Source: Haematococcus lacustris (Eukaryota; Chlorophyta; Chlorophyceae; Chlamydomonadales; Haematococcaceae). From it: a DNA stretch of 64,000 nt. Positions 1-12,430 of this stretch are shown here, piece by piece (the first letter of the stretch is position 1; every line of letters begins with the position of its first letter). The notes under the pieces are model-generated. The model searched no databases and was not told the origin of the DNA. It saw only the letters and a list, made by a program, of their open reading frames with translations. The position numbers and the translations under genes were made by a program. The stretch lies in the NCBI GenBank assembly GCA_030144725.1, contig JASKMD010000007.1, positions 5,907,699-5,971,698 of the forward strand, in the 5' to 3' direction.

Positions 1-170
1 ACCAGACAGTTGTGTAGCTCCCATCCGCTTCGCCGTCCTGGTGTAGCTCCACCTCGCTCTGCAAGGTGGCAGAGAGCAATGGCCACACCAGGGTGAAATT
101 CAAACTTCATGGCACAAACAATTTCATCTCTCGTGCGAGCGCCGCCCAGCCCCCTACTGCGCTCTACGGC

Positions 171-981
171 ATGCAGTTCTCGCGGTCTGCATATACTGGG
201 GACGTAACGGCATTGCACGTGCTTGCGGCAACTGGACCGGCGAGCACCATCCTCCTTGCAGGCGAGTGGGGTGTGCACATCACTGCTGTTTGAAGTCTGA
301 GGCGCCTGGTACTGCACATTTAGTCTTAGTTTTCGGCACATGCTAGGGAGGTGGGCGGAGGTAGGTCGGAGCTTGGTGTGGAACGCAACTCATTCAACGG
401 CTAACGGCATAAGTCGGAGCTTGGTGTGTGTCGCGCACCATGTTCTGCACTTGAGGTGTCGTGGGGCCCTGTGCCGCAGCCCACCTCAGTGCTAGGTGCC
501 CTGGTGCAGCAGCCGGGGGCAGGGCAGAGAACCCTGGTACCTGGCAGAGCCAGAGGCCCTGTCCTGGGGCCCTGTGCTGCAGCCACAGGCCAGCTGCTGG
601 ACTCCTCCAGCCCCCTTGTAGCCAGCCCACTAGGGCTTCCGGCACTGCTCTCCCACCTCCTCCCATCACAAGCCTTGCTCTATGACAACCTCCCATCCGC
701 TTTGTCCCTCACTGAGGCCTCCATTTGAGCCGGACCACTAGGGACCAGTAGTGACCACTAGCGGGTAGCCACCAGTGGTCCCCAGTGGCTCGACTCAGTT
801 GATGTTAATGGGCTGTGTGGAGTATACCCAACGCACATGGACATGGTGCATGAGTGCCTACCACCTACACTATTGCCTGACCGCGAGGGCTATGGTGCAG
901 AGTTGGCATGAAAAACATGTAAGTTAACTGTAAGCTGATATCAGCTCAAGAAAGGGGCACACACTACTGTGCCTCAGCAGC

Positions 982-1018
<37 letters not shown>

Positions 1019-1923
1019 GCCTTGGGTTGGGGGCTGATGACAGCTCAAATGGCGACACACACACTAGTGTGTCACTGCAGGCCATGGCGGTGGAGGGGAC
1101 TCCCCCAGCCCTGCCCCTGCCAGCCTGGCCCTGATGCCCGTGTGGGCTGGAGGGGAGTTGGGGCAGCAATCGAGGGCAGGGCAGGGGCCCCTGGTGCCTG
1201 GGGAAGCCAGTGGCCATGCATGCTGCAGCCCACCTCCATGCACAGTACCAGGGTATGTAGGTGCCACGAGCGGTGGGCTGGGCAGCTATGACTTTGCAGG
1301 TGCCAGGAGTGGGGGGCTGGGCAGCTGTAAGTTTACAGCTGGGTGCTGGCCCGCTGAAAAGAACGGTACACAACATGTTTGGTGTAATAACTTATTGATA
1401 CACAATGTATACAAGAACAAAGCAGCCAGGGGAGACCAGGGGATTACGAAACATGAAGAACGTCAAACCAGGTTATAACTAGTGGTTGCTGATGGTGCGC
1501 GTGGTGCAGGATGCGGTGGGAACTTGCAGGTCTACAGCACAACCAGCTGCCAGCTGCTTGCCGTGGCTCAAACGCTGACAGGCGAACGGGTCCACGGCAT
1601 CACCTCCACTCCCCTTCCTCCCCTCAGGCACCCACCTTGCACAGCAGCGGTGCATGGCTTGCAAGACAAGAGTGGGGGTAGCAGCTGTAAGTGTGAGGGC
1701 AGCAGCTGGCTGGTAGCTGTGCATGGAGGGCGGCAGTGTGGCATGTGGGTGTTGGAGGTGGGGAGGGGGGTGGGACATGACACCGCTCACAGCTGCCCCT
1801 GGTCAGAAGGCCCACCCCCCGTGACTACCCACCCTCCATCCACCCTGAGCAACCAGCCCCAACAGCAGCAGCAGCAGCAGCAGCAGCTAGTGCAACGGCC
1901 ACCGTTGCTGCCGCTGCAGCAGC

Positions 1924-1965
<42 letters not shown>

Positions 1966-2110
1966 GCCTGCTGACGCACCTCATGCAGTTGCGGCCTCGC
2001 CATGCATGGATCATGCAAGCGCTGCTCATGCCCTATGGGGATGGGACTGCCGCGCACCTACCCGCCAGGGGGTGCCTCCAGCAGACCAGAGACGCCATGG
2101 TGAGCAGTGG

Positions 2111-2144
<34 letters not shown>

Positions 2145-5073
2145 CCCGACGTGGCGGCCATCAGGTCAGGTCAGGGACATGCCCATACCTCACAGCCAGG
2201 GCAGGATGGGCTGCCTCGTCCCTCTGGCCTTGCCCCCTCCCCTCCCGGCCCAGCCCCTGTCAGGCAGTGGACCCTCGCAATTGGGTTCACGGACAACAGC
2301 GTGGAGCTGTGGCGGGTGCACGCCTGGACAGCAGGTCAGGTGAGGCAGGGGAGGGGGAGGGGGGAGGGGGAGGGGGAGGGGGAGGGGGAGGGGGAGGGGG
2401 AGGGGGGAGGGGGAGGGGGAGGGGGAGGGAGAGCCTGTAGTCGATGCTGCTGCTGCTGCTGGTGCTGCTGGGTTGCAGGCCCTTGGCCCCAGTCGCTGGC
2501 AGTGGAGTGCAGACTGGCTGTCCAGCGTGACCTGCAGCCAGCGCTGCCTGCTATACTCCTTGGATCTGCACCCCTGCCCGCAACTAGGAGCCAGCAGGGC
2601 CTGGCTGGCTATGCCGCCGCCACCTCCGCCCCAGCCCCCCCCGGACCTCCCCAAGGCACCTAGCTGTGGCCCAGCCCCACCGCGTGGTGTGGCCGGTGAC
2701 GCAGAGCAGCCAGCAGCCCACGCCCTCGTGACACACTCCCTGGCGCTGGTGGCCGCAGGCAAGTGCTGGGCTGCTGACCTGCATGGGGGGTCACCCACAT
2801 CACACCCTCCAGGGATGTACGCTTGCAATCAGGCACCTGGCTGATCGGCACTTCTCTGCTCTTGCTTGTGTGGGCGCTCTCTGCTGGCCCCTCTCCCCCT
2901 TCCGGTACCCCACATACCACCACTGCAACCACTGCAACCACTGCAACCACTGCAACCACTGCAACCACTGCAACCTATGCAACCACTGCCACCACTGTCA
3001 TCACCAACACTGCCTACACCACTGTCATGACTGCCATCACTGTGCAGGCACCATTTTTGGTGAGGTGCTTATCTGGCCCGTTCCAGTGCCCTGCAGCCTG
3101 CAGGAGCCCAGGCAGGTAGGGACCCCCCTTTGGCCAGCCCACATGCAGGGGCCTGCCCACCAGGGCCTGTCCTCCTTTACTCCTGTCTGGGTGCGGGTGT
3201 GGGTTGTCAGGTTTCAAGTGTCAGTTAACAGGAAAAGTCTCGCTTGCTGCCAGCACCCCTGCTCACTCCACGACAATCATGCGTTTCACAAATTGGTGAG
3301 GAGACAGAAGACATAAGATGAAAGACAAAAGGGAACAATGCATAGCAGGACAGGGCATAGCCATAGAGCATGCGGCTGTGTTCCTGCTGCTTTTCTGCAG
3401 CCGCCTGCGCACCTAAGCGTCCCGCCCCTTTTCCGCCTCGTCGGCCACACAGGTCCAGTGTTCGGCGTGCGCTGGGGCTGCCTTCGCGACTCGACCTGCC
3501 TCGTCTCCGCCTCTGACGATCGCACGGCCCGAGTGTGGCAGCTGCCGCGAATGCTTGAAAGAGATGCGTCATCATCCAGTCATGATGGCGGCGCATCCGC
3601 AGTCGCATCCGGCGCATGTTGCCTGTCGGTGCTTCGCGGTCACACTTCCCGGGTGTGGCAGGGCCGGGTATTGGGCGGCGAGCTGGTCGCAACGGCGTCG
3701 GAAGACTGCAGCACGCGGGTTTGGAGTTTGCGGGACGGGCGCTGCCTGGCTACGCTGCAGGTGAGACGTGTGCTTGTCACTTCCGTAGCTGTCCCTTGAG
3801 TGGTGATTTCGCCACAGGCAGTTGCTCTGATGATGATCACAGCAAATGGTAAGCTTCACATGGTTGCTAGCCTGCACTCACCGGATAACTCTGCTCAGTT
3901 GGACCCCTCCTACTGCGCCTTGTCGGCCAGCAGCAGTGCATCAAGGCAGTGTGTGGTTATGGCTACGCAGGGCCATGCAGGGAGGGGTGTGTGGCGCCTG
4001 GCTATGGCCAGCCAGGGGTCACTCCTGGTCACAGGTAAGCAGGTACCAGGAAGCTACGAGTAATGGCGGAGAGCTGGTAGGCAGCTAGGGTCAGGAAGGG
4101 GGTGACAGGAATGGCAGTTTGCACCATTTTGACCCCGACCCTGACCCTGACCCTGACCCTGACCCTGACCCTGACCCTGACCCTGACCCTGACCCTGACC
4201 CTGACCCTGACCCTGACCCTGACCCTGGCCCTGGCCCTGACCTTGCAGGGGGAGCAGATGCCAGCATCCGTCTGTGGTCGCTGGCCGCCTGGCTTCCCCC
4301 CGCCCTCCTCCCCCCACCCCTCACGATCCCCTGCCCCCCATCCCCCCCATGTAGCCCCGGCATCAGCACAGCCCTAGCGCGTGCAGTCCTTCACACCCAG
4401 TCATCCCCCCTCGTGCCACCTCCCTCCTCCGCCTCCCCTGCCGCCCCTGCCGCCCCTGCCACTGCCACCCCCTGCCACTCCGCTGGCGGCCCCATGCCCT
4501 CCATGCTTCAGGGTGAAGCCATGGCTCCTCCTCCTCCTCTCTCCTCCTCCTCAGCCACTGCCGCCTCCTCTTCCTCCTCCTCCTCCTCTCCTGCCTTCTG
4601 GCCCCTCCTGCAGCCCACCCCTACTGGTGAAGCTGAGGGTCACCAGGCAGGGCCTCTAGAGCAGGGCCCTGGGCCAGGCAGCCTGCAGCATTGGTCAGTG
4701 AGGTGAGCTGGTCTGAGTGAGCGGGACCACGTGCTGGACTCCTTCGTTGCCACTGCTTACTGATTATTGATGGGCCCTGACTTCACTTGTCACGTAAACA
4801 CTAGTCATCGTTTCCACAAACATACACACCCCGGCGAACACCCCTCTACACAGCATGTCTGTGCCTCGTCCGTTGTTTCACTAAATTGTACTCAGCCTGC
4901 CATCCCAAACATCCATTACACACAGGTGCCAGGTGCACCTTGCCACCCCCTCCTGCCATTGCACATTACACTGCCTGTGTGTCTGGTCCCTTGCAGCTGC
5001 CGTCTGCCTGATGTGATACCCTCACTGGTCAAACTGGGCCGACCGCTGCACAAGGACTCTGCAAAGCAACCAG

Positions 5074-5115
<42 letters not shown>

Positions 5116-6163
5116 TCCGCAGCCACAGCAGGAACAAGGCGGACTGGGTGCGCTGCCTGACCTGGGGGGTGGGGCACCCTGGCAGCAGCCCCGCCTGGGG
5201 CTCACAGCCACACGCAGCCACCCGCAAGACAATCGAACCCCTAACCACCACCCCAGACCACCACCCCTTCACCCACCCCCCCACACCCCCTGCTGGCCCC
5301 TCTTCCCTTCCCCAGCCCTCACCACTCAACCCTTCCTGCCGCCCCAACCTGCCCCTCCCCTTCCCACCCCCAGTCCACCCTACCCCATTGCCCCAGGCGG
5401 CCCCCACCGTGCCTGATGCCAGACCTGCCGCCACCACCTCCCCGCCCCCCGCCCCCTCCCCTGCCAGCCCCCCCGTCGCCGCCCTCCCCTGCCCCAGCCC
5501 CAGCCCTGCCACCACCTGTGGCCCTGACGCTGCCCTGGCCTCAGCCGCTGGCCCTGCCAACCACCCACACCCCACTCCTCCCAGCGGGCGCCTGCCCCTG
5601 CTGCTGGCCACTAACTCAGGCTGTGTGCTGCAGGCCCTGCTGCTTCCACCCACCTTCCACACTGACGTCACACTCAACCAGGTCACACCCCACTCCTCTG
5701 GCTCCGGCTCCTCCCTGGGTGACACCTCCCTCCATGCAAGTATGATGCAGTGCGACCCCCATCATGAAAGTGTGAGGCAGTGTGACCCACCCCCTAGGAA
5801 GTGTGACCAGGAAGAGTGGCAGGTGTTGTACCGCCACCCTCAACGCAAGCCGCTGGCTTGCATGGCCCTGAGCTCATGCGGCAGCTTGCTGCTGCTGGGG
5901 CTCATTGGGGGGGGTGCGGTGCTGCTGCCATTGGAGGGTGGGTCAGCAGGGGAGAGGCAGCCCCATGCAGCCGCCATGGAATGGGGGGCGCATGAGCAAA
6001 GTGTGATGCATGTGATGTGGCTGCCCAGCATGGGCCCAGGGGTAGTGGGAACCCTGGACGCCTGTGGTACCGTCAGGCTGTGGCTGCTGCCACTAGGGGC
6101 GATGGGGAGAGGGACATGGCTGGGGCAGCAGCAGCAGCAGTCGGAGCAGCAGCTGGAGCAGCG

Positions 6164-6220
<57 letters not shown>

Positions 6221-8475
6221 GGAGGAGCAAGGGCAGCAGGAGGGGGTAACAGCAGAGCAGCTGCTGCTGTCCTCCCCAGCCGCCGCAACAGCACCCGGCC
6301 CTTCTTTACCCTGTGGGAAGCACACAGCAGCTGCCGCCCCCTCCCCCACTCCCACGCCCCCCTCCCCGCCCACCCCTAGCCTGCTGCTACACGCTCAGTC
6401 TCCAGCGGGGCAGGTGCTGCTGAGCCTGGCTGCCTCCCCCTCTGCCGGCCTGCTGCTGGGGGGCGACCTGCGGGGCACCCTCATGGCATGGGACCTGCCT
6501 TCCCCCTGGCTCCTCACCATAGCCGCCACCCAGGCAGCTGCCCTGGCCCCCTCCCCTCCCACCCCCCTGCCTGACTCCTACCTCGCCCCTCCCCCAGCCC
6601 CACCTCCCCCCCTACTGGACCCCCCCCTGGTGGCCTGGCTACCAGGCCTGCATGGCCGCACGCCCATGCGCTTCATGCAGCTGCATGATGCCCCGCTGCT
6701 GACCATGCACAGCTGCCCAGGCCCCTTTGACCCCCTTCCCCTTGAATCATGCCTTCACGGAAGTGTGAGGGAAGGCAATAGAATGACGGGGGTGGGGCAG
6801 CAGGGGGGAGGAGGAGGCGTAGGAGGAGAAGGGGGGGTGTGGCAGGATGGGGGGGGCGGGGGGGGCGGGGCGGGGCTGGCTGCTGAGGTGCAGCTGCTGA
6901 CTGGGGGTCAGGACCACTGCCTGCTGACCTGGACACTGAGGCCATCCTCCGCAGACTCCACCCGGACCTCAGCCGCCACCCCAGCCATTGCAAGCCCAGC
7001 CCTGAGCACCAGAGCAGCAGGGGCAGCAGGGGCAGCAGTGGCAGCACCAGTGGCAGCAGCAGCAGAGCAGCAGAGCAGCAGAGCAGCATTGCCGGGCTCA
7101 GGCAATGACACCACCACCTCCCCAGCCTCCACGCCAGGGGTCACCACCTCAGGCAGCAGCAGCCTGGAGCCCTCGGCCTCTGCCCCCCCAGCCGCACAGC
7201 CCTTACTGATCGCTCCCCCCCACCCCGCCCCGCATGAGCCACGCTCTCACACTTCCAGATGGGGGGGTCACACGCCAGGGGCTAGGGTCACACTAGCGGG
7301 GAGTGAGAGGATGTCAGGGATCTCGACACCAATTGCAGTTCACGACCCTGGGATGGGGGCGAAGGGCGCAGGTCAGGCCGGGCGTGATGGGCTGGGGGTG
7401 GGGTGGGGAGAGGGCGGGAGGGAGGGGCTGGGTGGCGGCTGGGGGGGCCAGCAGGGGGAGGGGGCCACAGCGGGCTTTCAAGGCAACCAGTTCGTGCTGC
7501 AAGGGCGTGACAGCAAGGCAGAGGTGGGAGTGAGGGGGGGAGGGGAAGGGAGGGGGAGGAGGAGAGTTAGAGTTCAGAGAGGGGAGGAGGAGGTGGGAAG
7601 GGCATATGGCAGGGTGGAAGGGTCAAGTAAAGGGAGCCTTGCATGATGAGGGTATAGGCATGGGTACTTCAGAGGGTATAGGAGGAGTAGAGAAGGGAGT
7701 GGTAGGGGAGGTGGGAAGGGAGGTGGGAAGGGAATAGCAGAGATTATGGAGGAAAGGTGCAAGGGAAAGCTTTAGTATCCTGTGTCTTCAGCCATGAGGG
7801 GCTGGGGCAGCAACCTTCTTACCCCACCTCTTCCTTTTCCCATTGTGCTGGGTGTAGCTCTGCCCCAGCCCAGACAGCTTCCTGCATGCCCTTACCCACC
7901 ATCATCCAATGCCTCTACCCACCCACCCACCCACCCGCCCACCCACCCACCCACCCACCCGCCCACCCACCCACCCACCCACCCGCCCACCCACCCACCC
8001 GCCCACCCACCCACCCGCCCACCCACCCACCCGCCCACCCACCCACCCGCCCACCCACCCACCCGCCCACCCACCCACCCGCCCACCCACCCACCCACCC
8101 ACCCACCCACCCACCCACCCACCCACCCACCCACCCACCCACCCACCCACCCACCCACCCACCCACCCACCCACCCACCCACCCACCCACCCACCCACCC
8201 ACCCACAGGGTGTCCAGTGCAGCTGTGTGCCCAGACTGCTGTCTCCCCTCAGCTCCCTGCATCCTGCCCCTGTCATGGGTTCACCACCCTTACACCTTGA
8301 CCGCAGTTGGTGCGGTGGGAGTGTGGCGGCCACCGTCGCCCCCACGCCCTGCACCTGGTCTCCCCCGCCTGCTTCACCCTGGCCGTGTACTCCCCCTCAG
8401 ACCACCTGCTGCGCATCGTCACCAGGGGGATGCATGCGGGGGGAGACCCAGCCACAGCCACAGATACAGCTGCAA

Positions 8476-8510
<35 letters not shown>

Positions 8511-10944
8511 CCAGCAGCCCCCCTCTCCCTCCCACCACCTGACATTCTGGGTGGAAGGGTCCAGGGCACTGTTCCAGAGCTGCCACCACTCGTCACACCT
8601 GCGCCCCCTTCCCCCACTGTCTTCCCCCACACCTCCCCCTCTGCCCTCCATCCCGCTGCTGAGGGTGAGGACTGCACACACAAAGCATAAGACATGGAGA
8701 TGAAACGGGTCGAGGGCAGCACCTGGCTTGGCTTGTTGCCCTGCTGCCGACAGCCTGCTGCTCCGCACACTGTGATCAGCCAGGCTCTCAAGTCAGGATG
8801 AGCTAGCCTTGCCAGGTCTTGCCAGTCACAGAGGTTTGGACAGCAAGGTCACTCCGTGCTTCACCCAACATATGTGCTCGTCTGTGTGTGTCTTATTCCT
8901 TGCCTGCCCGCCCGCCCGCCCGCCCACCCACCCACCCACCCACCTGCCTGCCTGCCTGCCTGCCCGCCCACCCGCCCGCCCGCCCACCCACCCACCCACC
9001 TGCCTGCCTGCCCGCCCGCCCGCCCGCCCGCCCGCCCGCCCGCCCGCCCGCCCGCCCGCCCGCCCGCCCGCCCGCCCGCCCGCCCGCCCGCCCGCCCGCC
9101 CGCCCGCCCGCCCGCCCGCCCGCCCGCCCGCCCGCCCGCCCGCCCGCCCGCCCGCCCGCCCGCCCGCCCGCCCGCCCGCCCGCCCGCCCGCCCGCCCGCC
9201 CGCCCGCCCGCCCGCCCGCCCGCCCGCCCGCCCGCCCGCCCGCCCGCCCGCCCGCCCGCCCGCCCGCCCGCCCGCCCGCCCCGCCCGCCCGCCCGCCCGC
9301 CCGCCCGCCCGCCCGCCCGCCCGCCCGCCCGCCCGCCCGCCCGCCCGCCCGCCCGCCCGCCCGCCCGCCCGCCCGCCCGCCCGCCCGCCCGCCCGCCCGC
9401 CCGCCCGCCCGCCCGCCCGCCCGCCCGCCCGCCCGCCCGCCCGCCCGCCCGCCCGCCCGCCCGCCCGCCCGCCCGCCCGCCCGCCCGCCCGCCCGCCCGC
9501 CCGCCCGCCCGCCCGCCCGCCCGCCCGCCCGCCCGCCCGCCCGCCCGCCCGCCCGCCTGCCTGCCTGCCTGCCTGCCTACCTGCCTGCCTGCCTGCCTCC
9601 TGCTGCAGCCTGTCGTGTGCTGCACCCGGCTCACCACGGCAAGGAGGTGCACTGCCTGCTGCTGCTGCCACCCCCTCCCACACCACAGCCCCCCATCAGC
9701 CTCCCTTTGACCCCTGAGCCAAACCCCCTCGCTTATTCCGCTCCCCCCTCCTCACCCCCCCGCCCCTTCTCCAGTACCTTCCCTCCCCCCACCTCTCCCA
9801 CCCCCTCCTCCCCCGTCTTCTCAGCACCGACCTACTCAGCAACCCCCTCCCCCTGGTCCCTCCCTAACCCCCTACCTCCCCTGGCGCTTGTCACGGGGTC
9901 AGAGGACAGCACAGTCCGCTGTCTGCTGCTGCAACCTCCCCACTCTCAACAGCCAGAACAGCTCAGGCACCAGCAGGCAGCAACACCTGCCCCAACAACC
10001 TCCATCTACCCCTCTCAGCCCCTAGCCCCAACCCAAGCCCTGTCTCTCGCCAAAACCCGCCTTGCCCCTCCTCCCTCACCCTCCCCTCTGCCCCTGCCCC
10101 TGCCCCAGCCCCTAGTCTTTGACCGCAGCATATTGGTGGGTCAGCATGCCGCTGCCACTGCTGTGCGTTGTGCTGCCAGCTGGCCCCTCACTCCCTCACA
10201 CTTTCAGGGCGGTGGTCGTCACACCTGGCCGAGGCCAGGACAGCCCGGGTCACACACAGGTCCGGACAGCCCGGGTCACACATCACATGTGGTGGTCACC
10301 GCGGGGGCAAAGCAGGTGCTGATGGCCTGGCTGCTGACCTGGGTGCCCTCACCAGGGGGGCAGGGGCAGGGGCAGGGGCAGGGGCAGGGGCAGGGGCAGG
10401 GGCAGGGGCAGGGGCAGGGGCAGGGGCAGGGGCAGGGGCAGGGGCAGGGGCAGGGGCAGGGGCAGGGGCAGGGGCAGGGGCAGGGGCAGGGGCAGGGGTC
10501 CATGGCCCCGTCCTGGGTTCTTCACCACCGCTGGCTCAGCACCTTCACCTTGCCTCCAGCCAGCGCCAGCACCTCACCCAGCACTGCCGCTGCTGCTGCT
10601 GCTCCTGTTGCTGTGGCGAGTCACGAATGCCGCACAACAGCCCCTTACCCCACCCCTACCCTCGCTCCACACACCCCTCGCCCAACCTCCGCTACCCATC
10701 CCCCTGCCCTTGCCGCCGCCCCCAGCCGCTCTTCAAGCGTTGCGGGGGACAAGCGCTGCCTGGCCGTGACGTTGCTGGGTTGGCGGGGCGACCACCAGTC
10801 AGTAGCAAGCATGTGGGCTGGCTGCTCCCCCTCCCCTGTGCTCTCCATCTCTCCAGGACCTACCTTGAACACCTCACAGCAACACCTGCAGCAGCAGCAG
10901 CTGGGGCAGTCGGGGCAACAATTTAGAAAACAGCTGCAAGGGCA

Positions 10945-10987
<43 letters not shown>

Positions 10988-12430
10988 CTGCTGGTGGTCG
11001 TGGCCCTCTCCGATGCCCGGCTCTGCCTGCTGTCCTTCTGCCCTGCTCATGCCAGGTGGCTGCTGCTGTCAGGGCTGCTGCACCACACCCACCCAGTGCT
11101 GGCGCTGGCTGCTGTGCCCATGCCACCACCACCACCACCACCACCACCACCACCACCACCACCACCACCACCATCAGTGCCGCTACCAACAGCAGCAACA
11201 GTGGGGCAGGATGCCAGACAGGTGCAACCAGCAGCAGCAGCAGTAGGGGCAACAGAGGCAGCAGCAGCAGCAGCCACAGCGCTACCACCGGGGGCGGCAG
11301 GACAGGCTGGGTGCTGTGGAGCCGCTGCAGCTGGCAGTCTCCTGGTTAGTGGGGATACAGCAGGGGGGGTCGCTGTCTGGCATGTCAGGGCCAGCTTCAC
11401 CCCTGCCAGCAGCCCCCTCCTCCCCTGCCAGGCCCCCAGCCAGACCCCACTCTTCACCCCAACCTCACCCTCCGCCCCCACTCCACACTCCACCTCACAC
11501 CAAAGCACCCTCCCTCACTCTTTCTGCTGGCCAAGTGTGATACGGCCTGTCCTGGCGCTGCCAGGGCTGCATGCAAGCGGGGTCAACTGCCTCACAGCTG
11601 CCTGGCTGCCCAGCACTCCAGGGACAGGGCTGGCAGCAGGGGGTCTGTGTGGCTGCAACCTGACCTCCTCGCCCTGCCCGCCTTGCACTGCAGCCAGGCA
11701 GCTGCACCAGGCTGGCAGTGACCAGCAGCCACCAGCTTGCTCTTGCAGTAACTTAGTGTCGGGGGGGCTGGGCGGTCTGCCTCAGCACCTCGTGGTTGTC
11801 ACTGGGGGTGACGATCACAGCCTGGCAGTTACAACCCTGAGTGTGACCAGAGGCCAGTCACACTGTGTCACATCAGAGCCAGCCACCCCAGACCCCACAG
11901 CAAAAGCAGCAACAGCAGCTGCTGCTCCGGCGATGTGTGAGGGCAGGCCAAGGTCGCAGGAGGTGTGTGACATGAAAGTGACTGGGCGCTGGAGGGTGGA
12001 CACCGCGCACAGTTCCGCCCTCAAAGCTGTGAGGCTTCTGCAAGATCCGCGCCTGCTGACGGCTCTCGCTGCGCCCCCGGATCCAGGGGTCGAGTGGCCG
12101 GGTGAAACCCGGCGGTGTCCGGGCGACGGCGCGGAGGACGGGGAACCATTGCCACTCCTCCTGCTCACCACTGGTCTCGATCAAAAGGTGAGGGTATGGA
12201 GGTTACACTTCACTCGTTCGGGCGACGTCGCTGACATCGCCGGTGGCCACGCGACCTGCTGCTTGCGAGCCGTGGCGTGCACCACTACGGAGGTTCTGGA
12301 ACCAAGCGCCCTGGACGCCGCAGTGCGCCCCGCGGCTCAGTCCCACAAATCCGGGCCTATCGTCATCGATGTTGCATTGGCGGGACGTGGGACGCAGTTA
12401 ATGGTTTTGAGCAGGTTCGGTGGCATTTGA
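171..12430 (+). CDS. WDR6: WDR6/Trm734-like WD40-repeat protein
   Basis: Ten-exon model, all splice phases matching: 171-261, 1510-2339, 2479-2758, 3048-3115, 3401-3760, 3950-4034, 4249-4702, 4997-7523, 8307-8664, 9609-12430; 2,624 residues, stop TGA at 12428. The conserved blocks follow the order of plant and animal WDR6: an LLAG...LQVYS N-terminal blade, RVHGI, an AIGFTDNSVELW blade, TIFGEVLIW, GHTGPVFGVRW with ASDDRTARVW, ASEDCSTRVW, GGADASIRLW, VRCLTW, CGGHRRPH, TAGAKQVLMAW, LHASGVNCL, and C-terminal TGLDQKVRVW. Known role of the family: partner of the FTSJ1/Trm7 2'-O-methyltransferase acting on tRNA position 34; cytosolic. That role is inferred here. Family members are usually 1,000-1,400 residues; the excess is polyQ, poly-Pro/Ser and a Gly-Gln hexanucleotide run inside exons. 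The ATG at 171 is the only in-frame ATG of exon 1. Introns 1 and 3 use GC-AG ends. The gene is convergent with the bZIP gene. Confidence 0.88.
262..1509 (+). other. Intron 1 of the WDR6-like gene (GC-AG type)
   Basis: The donor is CAG|GCGAGT at 262 and the acceptor GTGCAG ends at 1509. Splicing joins codon position 1 (base 261) to positions 2 and 3 (1510-1511) and restores the Ala-Gly-Cys-Gly-Gly-Asn run of the first WD blade. The intron is 1.25 kb. It holds a short CTG run near 983-1017 and several imperfect GC-rich direct repeats. I see no gene in it. Confidence 0.75.
2347..2428 (+). repeat. (GGGGGA)n tract in WDR6 intron 2
   Basis: A purine-only hexanucleotide run lies inside the 139-base intron 2340-2478. 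It is bounded by a CAG|GTGAGG donor and a TTGCAG acceptor. The tract fills most of the intron. Confidence 0.85.
2922..2990 (+). repeat. 9-bp CAACCACTG tandem repeat in WDR6 intron 3
   Basis: About seven near-perfect nonamer units sit in the GC-AG intron 2759-3047, followed by degenerate trinucleotide-like sequence up to the TGTGCAG acceptor. Confidence 0.85.
4134..4240 (+). repeat. (CCCTGA)n hexanucleotide repeat in WDR6 intron 6
   Basis: About 17 perfect CCCTGA units, ending in CCCTGG variants, lie just upstream of the CCTTGCAG acceptor at 4248. The unit resembles a telomere repeat but is CCCTGA, not CCCTAA. The array is intronic. Confidence 0.9.
7919..8206 (+). repeat. (CCCA)n/(CCCG) tetranucleotide array in WDR6 intron 8
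   Basis: About 290 bases of CCCA units, with CCCG variants spaced regularly in the first half and pure CCCA in the second half. It lies in the intron 7524-8306. All reading frames through it are open because the unit contains no stop, so long Pro/Thr/His ORFs here are artefacts. Confidence 0.93.
8908..9597 (+). repeat. Giant (CCCG)n array in WDR6 intron 9
   Basis: About 690 bases of tetranucleotide repeat: mixed CCCG/CCCA/CCTG at the start, near-pure CCCG from about 9009 to 9556, then CCTG units, ending just before the CTGCTGCAG acceptor at 9608. One extra C near 9280 shifts the register once. The G-rich complementary strand has continuous GGG runs and could form G-quadruplexes. Confidence 0.95.
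10356..10498 (+). repeat. In-frame (GGGGCA)n encoding a Gly-Gln run
   Basis: About 24 hexanucleotide units lie within exon 10 of the WDR6-like gene. They keep the reading frame between the conserved AGAKQVLMAW blade and the downstream WLSTF motif, and no plausible splice sites flank them. They are therefore probably translated as an alternating Gly-Gln stretch of about 46 residues. Confidence 0.8.

Noticed and set aside
8819..9608. Very long Pro/Ala/Arg ORFs on both strands over the CCCG array
   Set aside because: The array is an intron of the WDR6-like gene. The unit lacks stop codons, and the adjoining conserved exon joins in phase only if the array is spliced out.
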